From NCBI RefSeq assembly GCF_016820575.1, contig NZ_JAEMQH010000003.1, forward strand, positions 1-64,000: a DNA stretch of 64,000 nucleotides. The letters run 5' to 3'. Source of the stretch: Marinobacter sediminum (GTDB lineage Bacteria > Pseudomonadota > Gammaproteobacteria > Pseudomonadales > Oleiphilaceae). The first letter of the stretch is position 1; every line of letters begins with the position of its first letter. The position numbers were made by a program, and so were the translations under genes. The notes under the pieces were generated by a model. The model did not search any database. It saw only the letters and a list, made by a program, of their open reading frames with translations, and was not told the origin of the DNA. Below, piece after piece: positions 1 to 8,627 of this stretch.

Positions 1-53
1 GCGCCGATGGTAGTGTGGCATTTGCCCATGTGAGAGTAGGTCATCGTCAGACT
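1..53 (+). rRNA. rrf: 5S ribosomal RNA, 3' end only
   Basis: The first ~53 bases match the 3' half of gammaproteobacterial 5S rRNA: GATGGTAGTGTGG, then CCCATGTGAGAGTAGG and a closing TCATCGTCAG segment. The 5' part and presumably the 16S and 23S genes lie before the window. The exact 3' end is approximate; an intrinsic terminator follows within about 11 bases. Confidence 0.9.
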
Positions 54-63
54 CTTAATACCG

Positions 64-96
64 AAAACCCCAGCTTCTTCGAAGCTGGGGTTTTTT
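64..96 (+). terminator. Intrinsic terminator of the rRNA operon
   Basis: Perfect hairpin with arms CCCCAGCTTC (68-77) and GAAGCTGGGG (81-90), three-base loop, then six T residues; preceded by four A residues, so it could also work on the other strand. Confidence 0.93.
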
Positions 97-170
97 ATTG
101 CCTGAACGAAAGGCTCGGGCGATGGTATACTCCCGCTATATTGAGCCACTTTGTTTGATGGAGCCCACGA

Positions 171-1721
171 ATGCCCGCCCAAGACCACCTGGTTATCTTT
201 GACACCACGCTCCGCGACGGCGAGCAAAGCCCCGGCGCAACCATGAACAAGACGGAAAAGCTCCGGATTGCCAAGGCGCTGGAGAAGCTCCGTGTTGACG
301 TCATCGAAGCGGGGTTTGCCATTGCCAGCCAGGGCGATTTCGAGGCGGTAAAGGCCATTGCGGAATCCATCAAGCAATCCACGGTCTGTAGCCTGGCTCG
401 CGCCCTCGATAAAGACATTGATCGGGCGGCTGAGGCGATTCAGCCGGCTGAGCGGGGGCGAATTCATACCTTCATCGCCACGTCTCCCATCCACATGAAA
501 CACAAACTGCAGATGCAGCCGAACGAAGTGGTGGAACAGGCGGTGCGCGCGGTGAAGCGTGCTCGCAGTCACGTCGACGACGTGGAGTTCTCCTGCGAAG
601 ACGCCGGCCGCTCTGAGCTCGACTTTCTGTGTCGGATCATTGAGGCGGCCATTGATGCCGGAGCCCGTACCATCAATATCCCGGACACCGTAGGCTATGC
701 GATTCCCGAGCAGTTCGGTGAAACCATTCACCAGCTGCTGAACCGTATTCCCAATGCCGACAAGGCGATCTTCTCGGTCCACTGCCACAACGATCTGGGG
801 CTTGCAGTTGCCAACTCCCTGGCGGCAGTAACCCAGGGAGCCCGTCAGGTGGAATGCACCATCAATGGGTTGGGCGAGCGTGCTGGTAATGCTTCCCTTG
901 AAGAGATCGTCATGGCGGTACGTACTCGTCAGGACCTGTTCAACATCGACACTCAGGTAGACGCCCGGCACATTGTTCCGGCCTCTCGCCTGGTATCCAC
1001 CATTACCGGCTTCCCGGTCCAGCCCAACAAGGCTATCGTGGGTGCCAATGCCTTTGCCCACGAGTCGGGCATTCACCAGGACGGCGTACTGAAGCACCGT
1101 GAGACCTATGAAATCATGCGTGCCGAGGATGTGGGCTGGCACACCAATTCCTTGGTGCTGGGCAAACATTCGGGCCGGAATGCCTTCCGAACCCGGTTGT
1201 TGGAGCTCGGCATCCAGTTCGACACCGAAACCGAGCTCAACGAAGCCTTTACCCGGTTCAAGGCCCTGGCTGATCTCAAGCACGAGATCTTCGACGAGGA
1301 TCTCCAGGCGATTGCCAGCGATACCCGCCAGAAGGAAGAAGTGGGGCGCTACGGCCTGGTGTGCATGCAGGTCTGTTCTGAAACCGGTGTGGTGCCCAAG
1401 GCCAACATGACCCTGACCCTTGATGGCAAGGAACACAAGGTAGAGGCTGAGGGGGGTGGACCTGTGGATGCCACCTTCAAGGCGATTGAATCCCTGGTCG
1501 ACTCTGGCTGCAATCTGCAGCTCTATTCCGTTAATGCGATCACCAGCGGTACCGATGCCCAGGGCGAGGTGACCGTGCGCCTGGAACGTGGAGGCCGAAT
1601 TGTGAACGGAGTGGGTGCCGACACAGATATCATCATCGCCTCGGCAAAAGCCTACATCGAAGCACTCAACCTGATCAGTCGTGGCGGTATCCGGCAGCAC
1701 CCACAGGTTGCGGACGTGTAA
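171..1721 (+). CDS. leuA: 2-isopropylmalate synthase
   Basis: First committed step of leucine synthesis: condenses acetyl-CoA with 2-oxoisovalerate. The 516-residue length is the usual long form (LeuA type 1). The TIM-barrel begins with [13 protein letters not shown] at residues 10-22; the metal-binding HCHND lies near 204-208, followed by [14 protein letters not shown]. The last ~130 residues form the regulatory domain for leucine feedback inhibition. The ATG at 171 has GATGGAG 9 bases upstream. A TATACT hexamer at 126-131 could be the -10 element, but no good -35 is visible and no leader peptide is evident. It stands alone directly after the rRNA operon; leuB, leuC and leuD are not in the window. 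Confidence 0.96.
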   Translation: MPAQDHLVIFDTTLRDGEQSPGATMNKTEKLRIAKALEKLRVDVIEAGFAIASQGDFEAVKAIAESIKQSTVCSLARALDKDIDRAAEAIQPAERGRIHTFIATSPIHMKHKLQMQPNEVVEQAVRAVKRARSHVDDVEFSCEDAGRSELDFLCRIIEAAIDAGARTINIPDTVGYAIPEQFGETIHQLLNRIPNADKAIFSVHCHNDLGLAVANSLAAVTQGARQVECTINGLGERAGNASLEEIVMAVRTRQDLFNIDTQVDARHIVPASRLVSTITGFPVQPNKAIVGANAFAHESGIHQDGVLKHRETYEIMRAEDVGWHTNSLVLGKHSGRNAFRTRLLELGIQFDTETELNEAFTRFKALADLKHEIFDEDLQAIASDTRQKEEVGRYGLVCMQVCSETGVVPKANMTLTLDGKEHKVEAEGGGPVDATFKAIESLVDSGCNLQLYSVNAITSGTDAQGEVTVRLERGGRIVNGVGADTDIIIASAKAYIEALNLISRGGIRQHPQVADV

Positions 1722-1753
1722 ATGCATTCTAGCGGCGACACTGGGCAAACCGG

Positions 1754-2557
1754 ATGATTCAAACGGAAACTGAACGACAGTTCTATCTCGGCGCGGCAGG
1801 CATACGGTTGTGGTATGCCCGTGGTGCCCTGCCAGGCGCGGCGGCCAGTCCTGAATTCGAGTTTGGCGGCGACGAGGCTGATGTGGTTGCAGAACCGTGG
1901 GTGGAGGCGGCACCAGCGCCGTCCCGGTCTCAACCCAAAGCAGCGCCGCCTGTGCCCGGCCGGTCCGAGGCTGACAGTGCCCGTGTGGCCAATCTCCAGG
2001 CGCTGATGGAGACGCCGGTTTCAAAGCCTGCCCGGCCGCAGCCGTCGAGCTCGGCCGACGCTGCCGCCGAAACCACCACCGATGCGGCACCGGTTGAAGA
2101 GGCGCCAGCTTCTTCTGCCAGAGAAGTTGTACCGGCGCTGAATCTGCAGGTCTGGGTTGGCCGGAAAACGGCGGTGGTAGCCAGTGTCTCGAAGGAGGCC
2201 AGTGTCCGGCTGCAGGAGACGCTGGCCGAAAACATCCTTAAAAGTGTGGGCGAGCGCGATTTGCGCTCGGTCGGTCCCATTCACTGGCCAGTGTTTAACA
2301 ATGTCCGGGCGCCGGGCAATTCCCTGAGCGATCTTCGAGCTGTGTTGGCGTACGCGCTGTCGGACTTGGACGGCCGGAAGCTGATTGCCCTCGGGGTCAC
2401 TGCACCGGATGACTACCGCGGCGATGAGTCCTGGTTCCAACACATTGCCGGTGTCAGCCCGGAAATCAGCTTTAACCATAGCCTCGCCGAACTCGCCACC
2501 AGCCCGGCTCTCAAGCGTGCCTTATGGCAGGAGCTGAAGCCGCTGGCTGGTCAATGA
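1754..2557 (+). CDS. holD: Probable DNA polymerase III psi subunit (cryptic, long form)
   Basis: 267 residues. No strong domain is obvious, but two segments resemble E. coli HolD: the N-terminus (residues 8-30, YLGAAGIRLWYARGALPG, compare the psi pattern W-x-L-x-x-L-G-I-x-x-W-x-x-R-x-P-G-A-L-x-G) and the C-terminus (residues 238-262, ending SPALKRALWQEL, compare the psi end A-R-A-A-L-W-Q-Q-I). Between them lies a Pro/Ala/Ser-rich linker (about 30-125) absent from E. coli psi. The gene sits directly upstream of rimI and prfC as holD does in E. coli, and pseudomonads are known to carry a larger, hard-to-recognise psi at a rimI-linked locus. Psi bridges the clamp loader to chi/SSB. It overlaps rimI by 4 bases, implying coupled translation. 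Assignment is inference from motif and synteny. Confidence 0.7.
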   Translation: MIQTETERQFYLGAAGIRLWYARGALPGAAASPEFEFGGDEADVVAEPWVEAAPAPSRSQPKAAPPVPGRSEADSARVANLQALMETPVSKPARPQPSSSADAAAETTTDAAPVEEAPASSAREVVPALNLQVWVGRKTAVVASVSKEASVRLQETLAENILKSVGERDLRSVGPIHWPVFNNVRAPGNSLSDLRAVLAYALSDLDGRKLIALGVTAPDDYRGDESWFQHIAGVSPEISFNHSLAELATSPALKRALWQELKPLAGQ

Positions 2558-3042
2558 TGCGGGGCTCGGAAACCTATCAAGGGGTGCTGGACGGGGATCT
2601 TCTGATTCGCGGCCTCACCACGGATGACCTGCCCCGGGCTCTCTCGATCGAACGCCAAGGGCATTCCTACCCCTGGACTGAGACCCTGTTCCGCGACTGC
2701 TTTCGGGCCAATTACCGTTTGTGGGCTGCCTGCCATGGCGATCTACTGGTGGGCTACGCCGTGGTCGCCTACATGTTCGACGAAGCCCATCTGTTGAACC
2801 TGTGCGTAGATCCGCGCTGGCAGGGCCAAGGTGCCGGGCGACGATTGCTCAGGCATTTGCTGAGCGAAGCAGCCCGTGAGCAGATGGTTCAGACCATTCT
2901 GGAGGTTCGCCTCAGTAACGACGCCGCTTACCGGCTCTATTCAGTGGAAGGATTCGAAGAAATAGGTCGACGGCCGGAGTTCTATCCAAGCGGTGATGGC
3001 CGTGAGGATGCCCGGGTCATGGCGCTCCAATTCCCTGCTTGA
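2554..3042 (+). CDS. rimI: Ribosomal protein S18 alanine N-acetyltransferase
   Basis: GNAT-fold enzyme that acetylates the N-terminal alanine of ribosomal protein S18. The acetyl-CoA loop appears as RWQGQGAGRRLL, with LNLCVDP just before it and the typical RLSNDAAYRLYSVEGFEEIG segment near the C-terminus. I start it at the ATG at 2554, which overlaps the holD stop (ATGA); a second ATG at 2557 is possible and an in-frame ATG at 2524 lies inside holD with no better ribosome site. Length about 162 residues, normal for the family (about 150). Confidence 0.93.
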   Translation: MMRGSETYQGVLDGDLLIRGLTTDDLPRALSIERQGHSYPWTETLFRDCFRANYRLWAACHGDLLVGYAVVAYMFDEAHLLNLCVDPRWQGQGAGRRLLRHLLSEAAREQMVQTILEVRLSNDAAYRLYSVEGFEEIGRRPEFYPSGDGREDARVMALQFPA

Positions 3043-3059
3043 TGTCTCGGTAATAGCGG

Positions 3060-3089
3060 TTCGCGTCAGAATCCCTTAGCCCCTATAAT
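3060..3089 (+). promoter_or_regulatory. Candidate promoter of prfC
   Basis: Perfect TATAAT at 3084-3089; the best -35 is a weak TTCGCG at 3060-3065 with an 18-base spacer. Transcription would start about 35-40 bases before the prfC ATG. Confidence 0.42.
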
Positions 3090-3131
3090 AGCGCCTTTCT
3101 CGGAACATCAGATTCAGGTTGCCTTTCTATT

Positions 3132-4712
3132 ATGTCGAACCTTCCTCAGGAAGTGGCCAAGCGCCGTACTTTCGCGATCATCTCGCACCCGGATGCGGGT
3201 AAAACCACGATCACGGAAAAGGTCCTGCTGTTCGGGCAGGCGATTCAGAAAGCCGGTACCGTCAAAGGTAAGAAGTCCGGCCAGCATGCCAAGTCCGACT
3301 GGATGGAAATGGAGAAGGAGCGGGGTATCTCCGTGACCACCTCTGTCATGCAGTTTCCTTATGGCGGCAAGCTGGTGAATCTGTTGGATACGCCAGGTCA
3401 CGAAGACTTTTCTGAAGATACCTACCGCACCCTGACGGCGGTGGATTCCTGCCTGATGGTGATCGACAGCGCCAAGGGTGTTGAGGAACGGACCATCAAG
3501 CTGATGGAAGTCACCCGCCTGCGCGACACACCCATTCTAACGTTCATGAACAAGCTGGACCGGGACACCCGGGACCCGGTTGAGCTGATGGATGAAGTCG
3601 AGGACGTTCTCAAGATCGCCTGTGCGCCTATCACCTGGCCAATCGGTATGGGCAAAGGGTTCAAGGGCGTTTACCACCTGCTCCGCGACGAGGTGATTCT
3701 GTACCAGTCAGGTCAGGGTCACATGATCCAGGACACCCGGGTCATTGCCGGTCTGGATAATCCCGAGCTGGATGAAGTCATTGGTGCCTACGCCTCTGAC
3801 TTGCGGGATGAGATCGAACTGGTCAAAGGCGCGTCCCACGAATTCGATCAGCAGGCGTTTCTCGCCGGTGAGTTGACCCCGGTGTTCTTCGGTACGGCAT
3901 TGGGCAACTTCGGTGTTGATCATATGCTCGACGGTCTGGTTGAGTGGGCACCACAACCCCAGCCCCGGGAAACTGACCAGCGCGAGGTCGAGCCTGCCGA
4001 CGATGGCTTCTCCGGGTTTGTGTTTAAGATTCAGGCCAACATGGATCCCCAGCATCGGGACCGGGTGGCGTTCATGCGCATTGTTTCCGGTAAATACGAG
4101 CAGGGCATGAAAGCTCGCCACGTACGCATTGGCAAGGAAGTGCGTTTCTCCGACGCGCTCACCTTTATGGCGGGCGATCGTGATCATGCCGCCGAAGCCT
4201 ATCCTGGCGATATTATAGGGCTGCACAACCACGGTACCATCCAGCTGGGTGACACTTTCACCGCGGGTGAAAACATGAAGTTCACGGGCATTCCAAACTT
4301 TGCCCCGGAAATGTTTCGCCGTATTCGCCTGAAAGATCCGCTCAAGGCCAAGCAGCTCCAGAAGGGTTTGATTCAGTTGTCCGAGGAGGGCGCGGTCCAG
4401 GTCTTCAGGCCACTGCGGAACAACGATCTTATCGTTGGTGCCGTCGGTGTGCTGCAGTTCGACGTAGTAGTGAGCCGCCTGAAGAGCGAGTACAAGGTGG
4501 AGGCCATTTACGAGCCGATCAATGTGGCGACGGCACGTTGGGTGACCTGCAAGGACGAGCGCAAGCTGGATGAGTTCCAGCGTAAAAACAACGACAACCT
4601 GGCCCTGGATGGCAGTGACCGGTTGGCCTATATAGCGCCAACCATGGTTAACCTGAATCTGGCTCAGGAGCGGTTCCCAGACGTAGAATTCCACAAGACC
4701 CGGGAGCATTAA
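3132..4712 (+). CDS. prfC: Peptide chain release factor 3
   Basis: Translational GTPase that releases RF1/RF2 from the ribosome after peptide release. 526 residues, the normal length. The G domain shows P-loop [12 protein letters not shown] near residues 20-31, switch [18 protein letters not shown] near 88, and NKLDRD near 142. EF-G-like domains II and III follow. The Shine-Dalgarno is weak. Upstream are holD and rimI, downstream a TatD-family gene, the same neighbourhood as in E. coli. Confidence 0.97.
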   Translation: MSNLPQEVAKRRTFAIISHPDAGKTTITEKVLLFGQAIQKAGTVKGKKSGQHAKSDWMEMEKERGISVTTSVMQFPYGGKLVNLLDTPGHEDFSEDTYRTLTAVDSCLMVIDSAKGVEERTIKLMEVTRLRDTPILTFMNKLDRDTRDPVELMDEVEDVLKIACAPITWPIGMGKGFKGVYHLLRDEVILYQSGQGHMIQDTRVIAGLDNPELDEVIGAYASDLRDEIELVKGASHEFDQQAFLAGELTPVFFGTALGNFGVDHMLDGLVEWAPQPQPRETDQREVEPADDGFSGFVFKIQANMDPQHRDRVAFMRIVSGKYEQGMKARHVRIGKEVRFSDALTFMAGDRDHAAEAYPGDIIGLHNHGTIQLGDTFTAGENMKFTGIPNFAPEMFRRIRLKDPLKAKQLQKGLIQLSEEGAVQVFRPLRNNDLIVGAVGVLQFDVVVSRLKSEYKVEAIYEPINVATARWVTCKDERKLDEFQRKNNDNLALDGSDRLAYIAPTMVNLNLAQERFPDVEFHKTREH

Positions 4713-4733
4713 ACTACCGAGTTGGAGGTTGCC

Positions 4734-5522
4734 GTGCAGCTGGTCGATGCCCATTGTCATTTTGACTTCCCGGAGTTTGACGACTGTCGCGACGGTGAGC
4801 TGGCCAAAGCACGGGCCTCTGGCCTGGTAGGTTTGGTTATCCCCGGGGTTCGTCGGTCCGATTGGTCCCGGGTGCGAGATACCGCGCTGGCTTTTCCGGA
4901 AGGGGCTTATTGTCTGGGTATCCATCCCTGGTATGTTGGCGAGCATGATGCTGGCGACCTCGAATTGCTTGAGCAGTTGGCCAGTGACTATCCTGAGCGT
5001 TTTGTCGCCATCGGTGAGTGCGGGTTGGATCGGCTTCGCGGTGCGTCGGCAGAGCAGTGGCCCTGGTTTGAGGCGCAAGTCGGACTCGCTGCACGATTGG
5101 ATTTGCCCCTGGTGATTCATTCGGTCCGAACTCACGACGAGGTGCACGGTGCGTTGCGTCGGCTCAACTGGAATGGGCCTGCTCTAGTACACGGCTTCTC
5201 CGGCAGTTATCAGCAGGCGGCCAAGCTGGTTGCGCTGGGGTGTTCGATTGGTGTCGGTGGGGTTATTACCCATCCGCGGGCACGCAAGACCCGAGATGCG
5301 GTAGCCCGGCTGCCACTGGATGCGTTGGTGCTGGAAACCGATGCGCCCGATATGTCGCCTCAGGGTGTGGGCGCCGGGCGCAACTCGCCGGCCAATCTCG
5401 GGCAGATCCTGAGCGTGCTCGCCGAGTTGCGGGGCACGTCAGAGCAGGCGCTGGCGCCAATTCTGTTGGACAACGTGGCGGCGCTATACCGCTGGCGACC
5501 CGGTGATGTCCTGGTGACATAG
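4734..5522 (+). CDS. yjjV: TatD-family metal-dependent deoxyribonuclease (YjjV type)
   Basis: TIM-barrel hydrolase of the TatD family, 262 residues from the chosen start. The metal-binding VDAHCHFDFPEF is at the N-terminus, GECGLD marks the conserved Glu, PLVIHSVRTHDEV supplies a His, and LETDAPDMSP near the end carries the conserved Asp. I choose GTG at 4734 because GGAGG lies 5 bases upstream (4724-4728); a TTG at 4722 would put the ribosome site inside the gene. Linkage to prfC and rimI suggests the YjjV member rather than TatD or YcfH; the distinction is inferred from position only. Substrate in vivo is uncertain (3'-5' DNase activity in characterised members). Confidence 0.9.
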   Translation: MQLVDAHCHFDFPEFDDCRDGELAKARASGLVGLVIPGVRRSDWSRVRDTALAFPEGAYCLGIHPWYVGEHDAGDLELLEQLASDYPERFVAIGECGLDRLRGASAEQWPWFEAQVGLAARLDLPLVIHSVRTHDEVHGALRRLNWNGPALVHGFSGSYQQAAKLVALGCSIGVGGVITHPRARKTRDAVARLPLDALVLETDAPDMSPQGVGAGRNSPANLGQILSVLAELRGTSEQALAPILLDNVAALYRWRPGDVLVT

Positions 5523-5550
5523 GGGAATAACGAAACACCGCGGGTCAGGG

Positions 5551-5579
5551 TTGGCATTCTTTGGTGGTTCGAGTATACT
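5551..5579 (+). promoter_or_regulatory. Promoter of rplM-rpsI
   Basis: TTGGCA (5551-5556) and TATACT (5574-5579) separated by exactly 17 bases. Predicted start near 5587, giving an unusually long leader of about 140 bases before rplM. Confidence 0.75.
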
Positions 5580-5586
5580 TCGCGCC

Positions 5587-5726
5587 CTGGCTTTTCAAGG
5601 CGATGTCACTGTCTCAGCCCCGAACGGTGTCACTGCCACAGTAATTACAGGTAAAGATCTCTCCCGGAACCAAGCTGTTCGGGTGGAGGTTTTAACGTTT
5701 CTTATATAGCGTTCAAGGCGGAATCA
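5587..5726 (+). promoter_or_regulatory. Untranslated leader of rplM, possible autoregulatory RNA
   Basis: About 140 bases between the predicted start and the rplM ATG. It contains a direct repeat TGTCACTG (5603-5610 and 5627-5634) and a hairpin with arms CTCCCGGAAC (5661-5670) and GTTCGGGTGGAG (5677-5688, one bulge). L13 is known to repress its own operon through the mRNA leader in E. coli; whether this leader does the same is inference. Confidence 0.45.
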
Positions 5727-6155
5727 ATGAAGACTCTGAGTGCGAAACCAGAAACAGTAAAACGTGACTGGTACGTTGTAGACGCAGCCGGCAAGACGCT
5801 GGGTCGTCTGTCAACCGAAATCGCCCGTCGTCTGCGGGGCAAGCATAAGCCTGAGTATACCCCTCATGTCGACACTGGCGATTACATTGTAGTTATCAAT
5901 GCTGGCCAGGTCCGGGTTACCGGCAACAAGGCATCTGACAAGATGTACTACAGTCACACTGGCTTTCCGGGTGGAATCAAGTCCATCAACTTCGAGAAGC
6001 TGGTAGACAAGGCGCCCGAGCAAGTTATTATGAAGTCTGTCAAAGGCATGCTTCCGAAAGGCCCGCTCGGCCGCGCCATGTTCAAGAAGCTGAAAATCTA
6101 TGCCGGCGCTGAGCATCCTCACGCAGCCCAGCAGCCCAAAGAACTCGACATTTAA
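5727..6155 (+). CDS. rplM: 50S ribosomal protein L13
   Basis: 142 residues, standard length. Starts [20 protein letters not shown], contains [21 protein letters not shown] with the usual following GDYIVVINA, and ends in the typical QQPKELDI. It is an early-assembly large-subunit protein that binds 23S rRNA. First gene of the rplM-rpsI operon, with 12 bases to rpsI; its own promoter and long leader lie just upstream. Confidence 0.98.
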   Translation: MKTLSAKPETVKRDWYVVDAAGKTLGRLSTEIARRLRGKHKPEYTPHVDTGDYIVVINAGQVRVTGNKASDKMYYSHTGFPGGIKSINFEKLVDKAPEQVIMKSVKGMLPKGPLGRAMFKKLKIYAGAEHPHAAQQPKELDI

Positions 6156-6167
6156 CGGAAGGCGGAT

Positions 6168-6560
6168 ATGTCTGTAGCACAAAATTACGGTACTGGTCGC
6201 CGCAAGACATCCACGGCTCGGGTCTTTATCAAGCCGGGAAGCGGTAACATCTCTATCAACGGTCGCACTATCGAAGACTTCTTCGGTCGTGAGACTCTGC
6301 GCATGATCGTGCGTCAGCCGCTGGTTGTAGCGGAATCGGCTGATCGTTTCGACATTAACATCACCGTTAAAGGTGGTGGTATCAGTGGCCAGGCCGGCGC
6401 TATTCGCCACGGTCTGACTCGTGCGCTGATGGATTATGACGAAACTCTGCGTCCGGCTCTGCGCAAAGCGGGTTACGTTACCCGTGACGCCCGTGAAGTC
6501 GAGCGTAAGAAAGTGGGTCTGCGGAAGGCGCGTAAGCGTCCTCAGTTCTCCAAGCGTTAA
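6168..6560 (+). CDS. rpsI: 30S ribosomal protein S9
   Basis: 130 residues. [20 protein letters not shown] at the N-terminus and a basic tail ending in [11 protein letters not shown], the C-terminus that reaches the P-site tRNA. Ribosome site GGAAGG 6-12 bases upstream. Second gene of the rplM operon; an intrinsic terminator follows within about 20 bases. Confidence 0.98.
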   Translation: MSVAQNYGTGRRKTSTARVFIKPGSGNISINGRTIEDFFGRETLRMIVRQPLVVAESADRFDINITVKGGGISGQAGAIRHGLTRALMDYDETLRPALRKAGYVTRDAREVERKKVGLRKARKRPQFSKR

Positions 6561-6580
6561 TACCGCTGGAGCAGAACCCG

Positions 6581-6611
6581 AAAAACCCGGCCAATCGGTC
6601 GGGTTTTTTTA
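6581..6611 (+). terminator. Intrinsic terminator of rplM-rpsI
   Basis: Stem AAAAACCCGGCC / GGTCGGGTTTTTTT with a four-base loop; about seven T residues follow. Confidence 0.9.
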
Positions 6612-6687
6612 TGCCCGTTTTCCGAGCCGGCCAGCTAAGCTGGAGTGGGGAGCGGCCGCCGATAGCGGCTTTCCGACTTGTAAGCAC

Positions 6688-6706
6688 ATGGTAATTTCAT
6701 TACCAT
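6688..6706. promoter_or_regulatory. Perfect inverted repeat upstream of petABC, possible operator
   Basis: ATGGTAAT-TTC-ATTACCAT, 8-base arms with a 3-base centre, 96 bases before the petA ATG in an AT-rich island. A weak promoter (TTGTAA 6678-6683, TACCAT 6701-6706, 17 bases apart) would overlap it. The regulator is unknown. Confidence 0.45.
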
Positions 6707-6801
6707 TTGGTCGCTTATATTTTTGGGTTGTGAAGTCCTTTTAGATGCACATTGCCAGCTGTCTTGCGGGCTGTGACATCGCCTGATGGGAGAAAACCAT
6801 A

Positions 6802-7395
6802 ATGAGTAATGGCGACGTGAGCCAAGGCCGGCGCCGGTTTCTGATTGGCGCTACAGCAGCTGTCGGCGGGGTTGGCGTTGTTGGTGCGGCAGTTCCTTTC
6901 CTGGGGTCATGGAATCCCAGTGCAAAGGCTGAAGCTGCCGGTGCACCAGTAACTGTCAATGTCAGCAAGCTGGAACCGGGCCAACAGATTACCGTCGAGT
7001 GGCGCGGAAAGCCGGTATGGGTTATCCGCCGGGACAAGGCGATGCTAGAAAATATTGAGAAACTGAATGAGACGGTGAAAGACCCTCAGTCAGAAACGCC
7101 CCAGCAGCCGCCCTATATCGAGGGTATTTATCGCGCACTCAAGCCGGAAATCGCGGTCATTGTGGGCTTGTGTACCCATCTGGGGTGCGTGCCTTCCTAT
7201 CGCCCGGAAGTGGCACCTGCGGATCTTGGCGAGAACTGGCTCGGCGGATTGTTCTGCCCTTGTCACGGCTCCAAGTATGACCTTGCCGGCCGGGTATACG
7301 ACGCACAGCCAGCGCCCTTGAACCTAGAGGTTCCGCCGTATCGCTACGACGATGATACGACCCTCACGATTGGACTTGATCCGGAGGCGGCGTAA
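6802..7395 (+). CDS. petA: Ubiquinol-cytochrome c reductase, Rieske iron-sulfur subunit
   Basis: Rieske subunit of the bc1 complex; passes electrons from ubiquinol to cytochrome c1. 197 residues. A twin-arginine signal RRRF at 10-13 followed by a hydrophobic segment (14-35) directs folded export and anchors the protein. The 2Fe-2S ligands are in CTHLGC (124-129) and CPCHG (152-156), including the two cysteines that form the stabilising disulfide. First gene of petABC; its TAA stop overlaps the petB ATG by one base. Confidence 0.97.
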   Translation: MSNGDVSQGRRRFLIGATAAVGGVGVVGAAVPFLGSWNPSAKAEAAGAPVTVNVSKLEPGQQITVEWRGKPVWVIRRDKAMLENIEKLNETVKDPQSETPQQPPYIEGIYRALKPEIAVIVGLCTHLGCVPSYRPEVAPADLGENWLGGLFCPCHGSKYDLAGRVYDAQPAPLNLEVPPYRYDDDTTLTIGLDPEAA

Positions 7396-8627
7396 TGAAC
7401 AAGTTGTTGAACTGGGTAGACGAGCGTCTGCCTGTTGTTGATGCTTGGAACAAGCACGTAGGCAAGTACTACGCGCCCAAGAACTTCAACATGTGGTACT
7501 TCTTTGGCTCACTGGCCATGCTGGTGCTGGTTAACCAGCTAATCACCGGCATCTGGCTGACCATGAGCTACAACCCCTCCGCCGAGGGGGCATTTGCGTC
7601 CGTTGAATACATCATGCGTGATGTCGAGTGGGGCTGGCTGCTGCGGTACCTGCACTCCACCGGCGCTTCTGCGTTCTTCATTGTCGTTTATCTGCACATG
7701 TTCCGTGGCCTGATGTACGGCTCGTACCAGAAGCCCCGTGAACTGATCTGGATCTTCGGCATGCTGATCTACCTGATGCTGATGGCGGAAGCCTTCATGG
7801 GCTATTTGCTGCCATGGGGTCAGATGTCCTACTGGGGTGCTCAGGTTATCGTAAATCTGTTCGGTGCCATTCCGGTGATCGGTGAAGACCTGGCGCTGTG
7901 GATCCGTGGTGATTACCTGGTATCCGGTATCACTCTGAACCGTTTCTTCGCCCTGCACGTTGTAGCCTTGCCAATCGTGTTGCTGGGTCTGGTGGTGCTG
8001 CACATCCTGGCGCTGCATGAAGTGGGTTCAAACAACCCTGACGGTATCGATATCAAGAAGAACAAGGACGAGAACGGCAACCCCAAAGACGGTATTCCGT
8101 TCCATCCTTACTACACCGTGCACGATCTTTTGGGTGTGGCGGTGTTCTTCTTTATCTTCTTCGTGGTGGTGTTTTTCTTCCCGGAGGCCGGTGGTCTGTT
8201 CATCGAGAAGCCCAACTTTGAGCCGGCGAACGCGCTGAAGACACCGGAGCACATTGCGCCGGTCTGGTACTTCACCCCGTTCTACGCCATGTTGCGCGCG
8301 GTCACGGTTGACCTGTTTGGTCTGCCAGCGAAATTCTGGGGTGTGGTTGTCATGGGTGGCGCCATTGCTATCCTGTTCGTCCTGCCTTGGCTGGATCGCA
8401 GCCCGGTTCGCTCCATGCGCTACAAAGGCTGGATGAGCCGCGTCGCGCTTGCCATCCTGGTTGTCAGCTTTGTGGTGCTGGGTTACCTGGGGTTGGTGCC
8501 GGCCACAGAAGGACGTACCACCGTCGCCCAGATCTTGACCGTGCTGTACTTCCTCTACTTCATTCTCATGCCGTTTTACACGCGTATGGAAACTACCAAG
8601 CCAGTGCCAGAGAGGGTGACAGGATAA
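7395..8627 (+). CDS. petB: Ubiquinol-cytochrome c reductase, cytochrome b subunit
   Basis: 410 residues, a hydrophobic eight-helix membrane protein holding both b hemes and the quinol sites. Visible family features: the helix containing SAFFIVVYLHMFRGL, the WGQMSYWGAQV segment, a later RFFALHVVALPIVLLGLVVL helix with paired His, and PEHIAPVWYFTPFYAMLRA, the form of the conserved Qo-site PEWY motif in this group (PVWY here). Start and stop overlap petA and petC by one base each, so the three subunits are probably translated in step. Confidence 0.97.
   Translation: MNKLLNWVDERLPVVDAWNKHVGKYYAPKNFNMWYFFGSLAMLVLVNQLITGIWLTMSYNPSAEGAFASVEYIMRDVEWGWLLRYLHSTGASAFFIVVYLHMFRGLMYGSYQKPRELIWIFGMLIYLMLMAEAFMGYLLPWGQMSYWGAQVIVNLFGAIPVIGEDLALWIRGDYLVSGITLNRFFALHVVALPIVLLGLVVLHILALHEVGSNNPDGIDIKKNKDENGNPKDGIPFHPYYTVHDLLGVAVFFFIFFVVVFFFPEAGGLFIEKPNFEPANALKTPEHIAPVWYFTPFYAMLRAVTVDLFGLPAKFWGVVVMGGAIAILFVLPWLDRSPVRSMRYKGWMSRVALAILVVSFVVLGYLGLVPATEGRTTVAQILTVLYFLYFILMPFYTRMETTKPVPERVTG

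Noticed and set aside
3708..5147. 479-codon minus-strand open frame opposite prfC and yjjV
   Set aside because: It is antisense to two firmly identified genes, and its composition (His- and Gln-rich) is that of a reversed GC-rich coding frame.
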